In this document: one piece after another, positions 58,691-64,000 of the stretch
How the letters are laid out: the number at the start of each line of letters is the position of its first letter
Numbering within the stretch: position 1 is the stretch's first letter
Source: CBDFKK01 sp965248815
Lineage (GTDB): Bacteria > Pseudomonadota > Alphaproteobacteria > SMXP01
Direction: 5' to 3'
Length of the DNA stretch: 64,000 bases
Assembly: GCA_965248815.1 (NCBI GenBank)
Contig: CBDFKK010000007.1
Span: 620,001-684,000, forward strand
The notes under the pieces: model-generated
The model's input: the letters and a program-made list of their open reading frames with translations, nothing else
Databases searched by the model: none
Told to the model about the DNA's origin: nothing
Made by a program: the position numbers and the translations under genes

Positions 58691-60514
58691 ATGCGCAAGT
58701 ACGCTTTTGACCGTTTCCTCGTTCATCCATCAGTGCGCGCTTTTCCCGGAGTCGCCTCGAAGCACAGAGCCTTCGCTGCTGGCCAGATAATTGGAGCCGC
58801 GCTCGCCGCATTGGCAGGTGGAATTTATGCGTGGCTAACAGGACCGCTTTTGGCGTTGGAAATAATTGCGTTTGGCTGGTTGTTGTCCCCTGCCATCATG
58901 GCTGCATACATCAGAGCAACCGGCAATTTGCCGAGGGCGCAATTGATCTGGGTTATCAACTTAACCGCGCTCATTTCATTTCTGGCTGGTGTGACCGGTG
59001 GCCTCACGTCTTTCTTAATTCCTTGGCTTTTGGTGGTTCCGGCAGAAGCGGTCCTGAGCAATGACAAGCGCTTGATTCCTTGGTCGGCAGCACTATGCCT
59101 CGCCGCTCTTCTTGTTTTGCTCGGTGTCTCGCAAGCGGGGTACTTGCCCGAGCCCTTGGTTCCCTCGGCGCAAGCAACACTTCTGTATTTGCTTGGCCCC
59201 TTGGGCGCGGTCATCTACGTTACGGCCGTCGCGTTCTATGTCCAACGCACACACGCTGCATCCATGAAGATCGCTCGCGACGATGAGGCGCGCTATCGCT
59301 TTCTCGCGGAGAACGCGACAGATCTAATAACTAGACATGATCCAAATGGGCGCATTGTCTATGCTTCTCCGGCCTCGAAACGAATGCTTGGCATTTCGAC
59401 AGTCGATCTGGTTGGAGATCTATTTGAGGATCTCGTTTGCGAAGCGGATGTTGAGCGAGTAAAGGGCGGCTTTTCCCAAGCAGCCGCTAGCCGCCGCGAT
59501 GTCCGCATAGAATATAAAATTAGACACAAGTCGGGCCGCCTCTTTTGGGTCGAAACATCATGCTCCGCGTCCATTGCCTATGATGCCAAGACATTGTTTC
59601 CGACACCACACAGCCTGCCGCTACCGTCCTGCTACGAAATTATTTGCATCACGCGCAACATAGATGAACGAAAGCAATATGAGGCTGAACTGTTGAAAGC
59701 ACGCGACGAGGCCACCGTTGCTAATGCAGCAAAGTCGCGATTCTTGGCAAATATGAGTCATGAGCTTCGCACACCGCTCAATGCGGTTATCGGATTTTCC
59801 GAGATGATGCGCGCGCAGACATTCGGTCCCCTAGGAGCCAGAAAATATCTTGAGTATGCGCAGCTCATATCCGATAGCGGGCATCATCTCCTGGCGTTGA
59901 TCAGCGACGTATTGGATATTTCAAAAGTCGAGGCGGGACGATTTAAGCTGTCGGTAGAACGCCTTAAAGTCAGAAATGTGATTTCGGAGTGCGTTCAGCT
60001 GATGCAAGTCACCGCGCTGGAAGAGGGTCTACAACTACAGACCGCTCTGGGGTCGGATCTCCCGGATATTGATGCCGACAAGCGGGCTTTGAAGCAGATC
60101 TTGTTGAACTTGCTGTCCAATGCCATCAAGTTTTCGGCCCCTGGCGGAAGCATTACGGTAAGAGCAACGTCGAACAGCGCCTACCTGACCCTAAGTGTGA
60201 TTGGTACCGGTATCGGAATTTCCCAACGCGATCTTGCGCGTCTTGGCAAGCCATTCGAGCAAGTTGAAGATCAATTCACCAAAAGCAAACCGGGAACGGG
60301 CCTAGGCCTGTCGCTGGTCAAAGCTTTGGCAGAACTTCACAGCGGATTCATGGTGATTGACAGTGCGCCCGGTCAGGGAACAAGGGTCACGGTACGCCTG
60401 CCGTTGCGTCAATCCGGTGCACCTGAATTGGATTTCGATGCTAGCGGTCAAGAGTCTATGGAAATGCTCGAGGAATTTGAAGCCAAGGAAAAAACATACA
60501 AAGGAGCTGCTTAG
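58691..60514 (+). CDS. DivJ/PleC-like membrane PAS histidine kinase lacking the G1-box Asp
   Basis: A 607-residue kinase. About six membrane helices occupy residues 30-185, followed by a PAS domain (200-330), HisKA with His357 in 'MSHELRTPLNAVIGFSEMM' and a HATPase domain. The N-box N477 ('LLSNAIKF') and G2 box 'GTGLGLSL' are present. The G1 box reads 'VIGTGIGIS', with Gly505 (GGT) in place of the Asp that binds adenine in nearly all kinases. Layout resembles Caulobacter DivJ, which phosphorylates DivK and PleD. ATP use may be weakened. The response regulator is not nearby. Confidence 0.9.
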   Translation: MRKYAFDRFLVHPSVRAFPGVASKHRAFAAGQIIGAALAALAGGIYAWLTGPLLALEIIAFGWLLSPAIMAAYIRATGNLPRAQLIWVINLTALISFLAGVTGGLTSFLIPWLLVVPAEAVLSNDKRLIPWSAALCLAALLVLLGVSQAGYLPEPLVPSAQATLLYLLGPLGAVIYVTAVAFYVQRTHAASMKIARDDEARYRFLAENATDLITRHDPNGRIVYASPASKRMLGISTVDLVGDLFEDLVCEADVERVKGGFSQAAASRRDVRIEYKIRHKSGRLFWVETSCSASIAYDAKTLFPTPHSLPLPSCYEIICITRNIDERKQYEAELLKARDEATVANAAKSRFLANMSHELRTPLNAVIGFSEMMRAQTFGPLGARKYLEYAQLISDSGHHLLALISDVLDISKVEAGRFKLSVERLKVRNVISECVQLMQVTALEEGLQLQTALGSDLPDIDADKRALKQILLNLLSNAIKFSAPGGSITVRATSNSAYLTLSVIGTGIGISQRDLARLGKPFEQVEDQFTKSKPGTGLGLSLVKALAELHSGFMVIDSAPGQGTRVTVRLPLRQSGAPELDFDASGQESMEMLEEFEAKEKTYKGAA

Positions 60515-60619
60515 CTTAATCGGGTGGCCATTCTTTTTGTACGGTTTCGACTGGGGCCTGGGCTAATCATCGGGTCTGGCGCTTGAGGCGAGGCCAATCC
60601 AAAAGAGACGACGACTTTG

Positions 60620-61009
60620 ATGTCTGCAAAACTATTCCTGTTTAATCGTGACATTATCGAGCTCGATGAGACGTCGGATCCGCGGCGTGATCCAGCTTTT
60701 CCTTTGACTCAGGAGCAGTATGACGTTCTTACCGTCGAAGGATTAATACAACTATTGCAAGAGGAGTTTATGGCTGATCCCAATATCGCACAAAGCAATT
60801 TCAATAAGCTTCGCATGCTTTGCGCCTTGTTAAGTCAGATCGGCAAAGTAAATTGCGTCAAATTACAAGTGAACGGTCACGAAGTGTACAGTCGCCATGG
60901 ATTTGTTCGAGAACACCTTTTGCTGTCATATCGGGATATGCAACAAGTCAGGCAGCCGACCGACTCTGAAGCTGATGATTTGATTTGGTCCCATCTGTCT
61001 GCTGCCTAA
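60620..61009 (+). CDS. Hypothetical protein downstream of DivJ-like kinase
   Basis: A 129-residue soluble protein, 105 bases after the DivJ-like kinase on the same strand. It is acidic, with a helical centre ('EGLIQLLQEEFMADPNIAQSNFNKL') and 'CVKLQVNGHEVYSRHGFVREHLLL'. No family is recognised. ATG 60620 is chosen over the preceding in-frame TTG. Position suggests co-transcription with the kinase. Confidence 0.65.
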   Translation: MSAKLFLFNRDIIELDETSDPRRDPAFPLTQEQYDVLTVEGLIQLLQEEFMADPNIAQSNFNKLRMLCALLSQIGKVNCVKLQVNGHEVYSRHGFVREHLLLSYRDMQQVRQPTDSEADDLIWSHLSAA

Positions 61010-61171
61010 CATTCGACGCCCCTGAACAGACGTGAGCAACGAGATGGCTCGCGCCCCTTTTGCAACCCAACGCTTTGTTAGGTCGGCGCCGTCCGTCTCG
61101 TATTCGAAGAGCTAAGAACGGCGAAGGTACGAGGGGTTACCGTCGGAGTCGGCTGACTCTGCGAAAGCCAA

Positions 61172-62302
61172 TTAGGCGGCAGTCGCGGCTTCAGATTGCG
61201 TTTCTTGGTCTTCGTCATCGACAGATTGCCGCCTAATGCGCCAAAACCGAAGCGTTCTTTGCGCGGCGGCAAGCGGAAGTTTCGAATAGAGATTAATAAT
61301 TTCGCGCGTCGTCGCCTGATCGCGGCGCGCGACAAATTCCGTATCAAAGACAAAAGCGGCGAAAGTCGATTGCTCGAAGCCGATCGCACGGCAGGCAATG
61401 GCAAGTGCATCGCACGTCCTGTCAAACATTATTTTTTGTGTCGTTTTGATATCCATGTCGGCAAGCCGCGCAAAACCAAGCACGAATTCATTGTATTGGC
61501 GGCGCTTTAGTAGGGTCACCAGCGTACGCTCTTTCAAGTCGTTGTTGCGTTCCAATTGATCGATGACTTGCTGCGCAGGAGATTTGACGCAAGCCGCCGA
61601 TTCCGCCTTGCGGTTCAGCCGCTCTCGTGATTTGCGAAGCGCCTCATCCAATTCTGCTTCGTTTACTTTGGCATTGCACTTGAGAATGTGATTGCGAAGG
61701 CGACTCGACACAATGAAATACATTTCGTTGAGGAGATCAGGCGGAACACCTTCTCGTGTCACAAGAGGCTCGTGAAGCTGTTTATTTTTGTGAGCCCGGT
61801 CGACCATGGTTTCCATAGATGAACGGGAAATCTCAGCGTTGGGATTGCAGGCTAAGCTCACTAGAACGCGATCGCTCGCACGGGCGACGATCGCGTCGCC
61901 GACGGCTTCGGACAGACTGTCTCGCTCGGTCATGGCCAATAGATGATCGTCGCTTTGTGTCGAGGCCACGTTGATCAAATGGTTATCTTGCAGGACGAAA
62001 CTTTTTCGCAAGAGCGGGGCCGCGACGCTAATGTCGTCGAGCGCCAACTGCGCGACCAAAGCTTGTGGCGCGATCGGAACGACGCTCAGCTTTTGTGATA
62101 GCTCTTTGCGAACCTCCAGCTCCAATTCACTCGCAACACGGCCCATGATCTCTCCGAAATATTCGAGCTCCGTTGGGCTCAAAGATTTCGGGTCGTCCAT
62201 GAATAGATCCGTGACTTCGCGCAGCAGCTCGCGCCGCTGATCACTCGAATGCTCCTTAGCGAGTCCAATCAAGCGCTCTAAATGTGTCGGAGCGTTTGGC
62301 AT
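61172..62302 (-). CDS. DUF2336 protein (copy 2)
   Basis: A 376-residue all-helical protein of the DUF2336 family. Its N-terminal repeats ('HLERLIGLAKEHSSDQRREL', 'LALDDISVAAPLLRKSFVLQDN') align with copy 1 at 39-40 kb ('LSRDDISVAETILTES'). It has no signal or membrane segment. The family's function is unknown, though it is widely kept in alphaproteobacteria. It is convergent with the downstream hypothetical gene and followed upstream by a possible small divergent gene. Confidence 0.85.
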   Translation of the reverse strand: MPNAPTHLERLIGLAKEHSSDQRRELLREVTDLFMDDPKSLSPTELEYFGEIMGRVASELELEVRKELSQKLSVVPIAPQALVAQLALDDISVAAPLLRKSFVLQDNHLINVASTQSDDHLLAMTERDSLSEAVGDAIVARASDRVLVSLACNPNAEISRSSMETMVDRAHKNKQLHEPLVTREGVPPDLLNEMYFIVSSRLRNHILKCNAKVNEAELDEALRKSRERLNRKAESAACVKSPAQQVIDQLERNNDLKERTLVTLLKRRQYNEFVLGFARLADMDIKTTQKIMFDRTCDALAIACRAIGFEQSTFAAFVFDTEFVARRDQATTREIINLYSKLPLAAAQRTLRFWRIRRQSVDDEDQETQSEAATAA

Positions 62303-62334
62303 GTTGCCTTATTCCCGTCCTGGATGGAGCCATC

Positions 62335-62496
62335 ATGGAGTTAAAGTGTAAAAAACATGCGCACCAACGGATTTCAGAATTGATTAAAAGTGAATGTGTA
62401 TCGACTGCCTGGGTACGAGAAGCCGGACTTAGCCGCGAGAATTTGGGATCAAAACTAATTCGACAAGCGGGCCTGGACTTAAAAACGAAGTCCTAA
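62335..62496 (+). CDS. Possible small basic protein
   Basis: A 53-codon frame starting at ATG five bases after GGAG. The predicted product is basic and helical ('HAHQRISELIKSECVSTAWVRE'). It overlaps the end of the PqiA-like gene by four bases on the opposite strand. No relatives are recognised, and it could be a chance frame. Confidence 0.35.
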   Translation: MELKCKKHAHQRISELIKSECVSTAWVREAGLSRENLGSKLIRQAGLDLKTKS

Positions 62497-62999
62497 CCGG
62501 CGCGCGCGGTGAGACGCTCTAGACCGTGAATTGCTACGGTGGATAGAAGGACCCCGCCTGCGAATAGCCCGACACCAATCTGAATGTCAGCTGTCGACAG
62601 GATTCGGCCATTAATGACAATGACAGCCAGGGCGATGGCGAACACATCCACCATGGACCACTTCGACAGCGCACTCAGTGTTTGGATGGTTCGGCGGGTG
62701 ACCACGGGATAAGACTCGAGGGTAAAAATACCAATAAGGCCTAAGGTAATCTTGAGAAGAGGAAAGACGACGCTGACGGCCAATACGAAGCTGCCTAGGA
62801 TTGGCTGACCCTGATCGAAAAGTGAAATTATTCCTGAGAGAATGGAATATTCCTCAGTGAATACGTAAAAGCTTTGAATCGTGATCGCCGGCAGGTAAAG
62901 GCCGAACGCTACCAGACCGAATGATCCGACCAGCAGCGTACCTAACAATATCCCTAGGGCGACAGGCGCCCTTCCGACCGGCTGGTCTCGGACCGTCAT
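62493..62999 (-). CDS. PqiA family membrane protein
   Basis: A 168-residue membrane protein with four helices, corresponding to one PqiA (paraquat-inducible protein A) domain. Signature sequences are 'LPAITI' after TM1, 'LKITLGLIGIFTL' and 'SKWSMVDVFAIALAV'. Classical PqiA has two such domains and cysteine motifs that are absent here. Family members are linked to intermembrane lipid transport with MCE proteins, none of which is nearby. Confidence 0.88.
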   Translation of the reverse strand: MTVRDQPVGRAPVALGILLGTLLVGSFGLVAFGLYLPAITIQSFYVFTEEYSILSGIISLFDQGQPILGSFVLAVSVVFPLLKITLGLIGIFTLESYPVVTRRTIQTLSALSKWSMVDVFAIALAVIVINGRILSTADIQIGVGLFAGGVLLSTVAIHGLERLTARAG

Positions 63000-63091
63000 G
63001 AGAACCTCCGCTCAACTTGGTCGGCCCATATACTAGCCGATGTCTATCGCAAGAAGAAATTGTGGTGGAATTGTGGCGGCGGCATATGCCG

Positions 63092-63931
63092 TTACGCGGC
63101 GTGCCAGCCTTGAGTTTGCGGAAAGTTAGTTGCCACAAAGCGGTAGGTATCGCGCACGAGCCCCTCTACGCCAGAATCACGCTCGAGGGTTTGATCTTGC
63201 CAGTTCTGAACTAGTTCTTCCCAATCCATGAAGGAGCTGCGCAGCTGATCGCGAGATTTGCGGATGAGCTCGATTGTAGTTGAAAACGACTGAACAACTT
63301 CATTGATGTCGGTGATGTGGTTGCTCAAATTTACGAAGATCTTACGATAATGTTTGAACGGCCCCTTGAGCAATATGTGAATGCGGTCAATTTCTTCACA
63401 GAGTCCCTTGTCCTCGCCAAACGTCTTTTGGGTATCCTTGAGCCGTTGGCTGATACTGTTCACTTTCAGAAAGTGTTCCTTTAACGCTTCGATGTAGCTC
63501 AATTCGTCAGAGAGCTGGTCAATCATGGAGACGACCAGGTGATGCTTGCCCTTGTCGAAACCATTGGCTTCGGCAATCTTTTCAATCCCTTCCTTTGCCT
63601 TTTTCTTAACTTCCGGATCTTCTGCTAATTCGATCAGTTTCCGTGCGTCGGGCACGACTTGCTCCTCGCCCATAATTTGCTGGGCAAGAGCGATCACCAT
63701 TCTGGTTTTTGACATGATACGATGGTGGTCCTCCACCGACCAGGAGGCCGTGCCGTCGAGAACCTCTTTTGGAATGGAGTCACCGGGCCGAATTCGTTTG
63801 ACCAAGGGAAGGCTCTTTGACACGAGTTCAAGTAACTGCGAATCTTCTGATGTAGAATCGATCTCGAAGTTTTTTCTAACAGCATTTAGGGTCAACGACA
63901 CTTGATTGTCGCCAAGCTGCACGTACATCAT
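63092..63931 (-). CDS. Helical hypothetical protein at right edge
   Basis: A 280-residue soluble protein, mostly alpha-helical with coiled-coil potential ('KVKKKAKEGIEKIAEA'-like charged stretches and 'EEIDRIHILLKGPFKHYRKIF'). ATG 63931 is preceded by AAGGA four bases upstream. The frame stays open to the window edge, so a longer protein starting outside ('FDAPGAYFGQAPGTKDP') cannot be excluded. No family is recognised. Divergent regions around it hold no clear partner. Confidence 0.7.
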   Translation of the reverse strand: MMYVQLGDNQVSLTLNAVRKNFEIDSTSEDSQLLELVSKSLPLVKRIRPGDSIPKEVLDGTASWSVEDHHRIMSKTRMVIALAQQIMGEEQVVPDARKLIELAEDPEVKKKAKEGIEKIAEANGFDKGKHHLVVSMIDQLSDELSYIEALKEHFLKVNSISQRLKDTQKTFGEDKGLCEEIDRIHILLKGPFKHYRKIFVNLSNHITDINEVVQSFSTTIELIRKSRDQLRSSFMDWEELVQNWQDQTLERDSGVEGLVRDTYRFVATNFPQTQGWHAA

Positions 63932-64000
63932 GGGATCCTTCGTGCCAGGGGCTTGGCCAAAATATGCACCAGGCGCATCAAACACACGGTGAGAGAAGTT

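Noticed and set aside
1..64000. CRISPR array, prophage or integrative element
   Set aside because: No array of spaced direct repeats, phage structural genes or integrase was found; the only mobile element seen is the IS3-family copy.

Overview
The window looks like a chromosome segment of an alphaproteobacterium of the Rhodospirillales type. The lineage signs are two DUF2336 proteins, a MucR/Ros regulator, a DivJ-like cell-cycle kinase, a split Mrp antiporter operon and a PAS_5 protein. This placement is inference; no rRNA gene is present. Coding density is high and GC is moderate. Short hand counts gave about 45% GC at 17521-17700, against about 63% in a block ending beside tRNA-Pro.

Layout. 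1-9.9 kb: a cut-off gene end, then a Tat-exported methyltransferase facing a Tat-exported flavin amine oxidase, two tandem signal-peptide-bearing short-chain dehydrogenases, the stump of a redoxin gene, a DUF1838 protein, a hydrolase, and two RNA methyltransferases (TlyA and RlmD-like). 9.9-19.7 kb: mostly housekeeping (methyltransferase, aroC, TraB/GumN protein, fabI, a DnaJ-type chaperone, pdxH, a CDF metal exporter, an acyl-CoA ligase, DUF1499). 19.9-23.1 kb: a GC-richer catabolic block, followed by tRNA-Pro(CGG) and tRNA-Gln(TTG). 24.2-33.0 kb: a large TonB energisation locus (DUF3450, TtpC-like ExbB, ExbB, two ExbD, TonB, TPR protein; a terminator; then a second TPR protein and two more TonB). 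The TtpC-like protein carries a perfect (Ala-Gln)24 tract encoded by 24 identical hexanucleotides.

33-40.6 kb: oligopeptidase B, msrB, MaoC, ChaC-like protein, an MFS transporter pseudogene with two lesions, a lipoprotein and a DUF2336 protein. 40.6-42.7 kb: the most interesting stretch. A cyclic-di-GMP-I (GEMM-I) riboswitch with a clear anti-Shine-Dalgarno partner precedes a ParA-type ATPase and a ribbon-helix-helix-like partner, followed by a strongly structured RNA or terminator ending in six T. This suggests a c-di-GMP-controlled positioning or partitioning module.

42.8-51.5 kb: a CPBP protease and a nine-gene Mrp-type cation/proton antiporter operon with three ion-pumping D-type subunits and a detached MrpA-tail (DUF4040) subunit. 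51.7-64 kb: MucR, PAS_5 protein, SufE, an acetyltransferase, and a complete IS3-family element with 4-bp target duplication inserted in the 3' end of a histidine kinase gene. That kinase has Asn in place of the phospho-acceptor His. A DivJ-like kinase 1.5 kb away has the His but lacks the G1-box Asp. A second DUF2336 protein, a PqiA-like protein and an unknown helical protein close the window.
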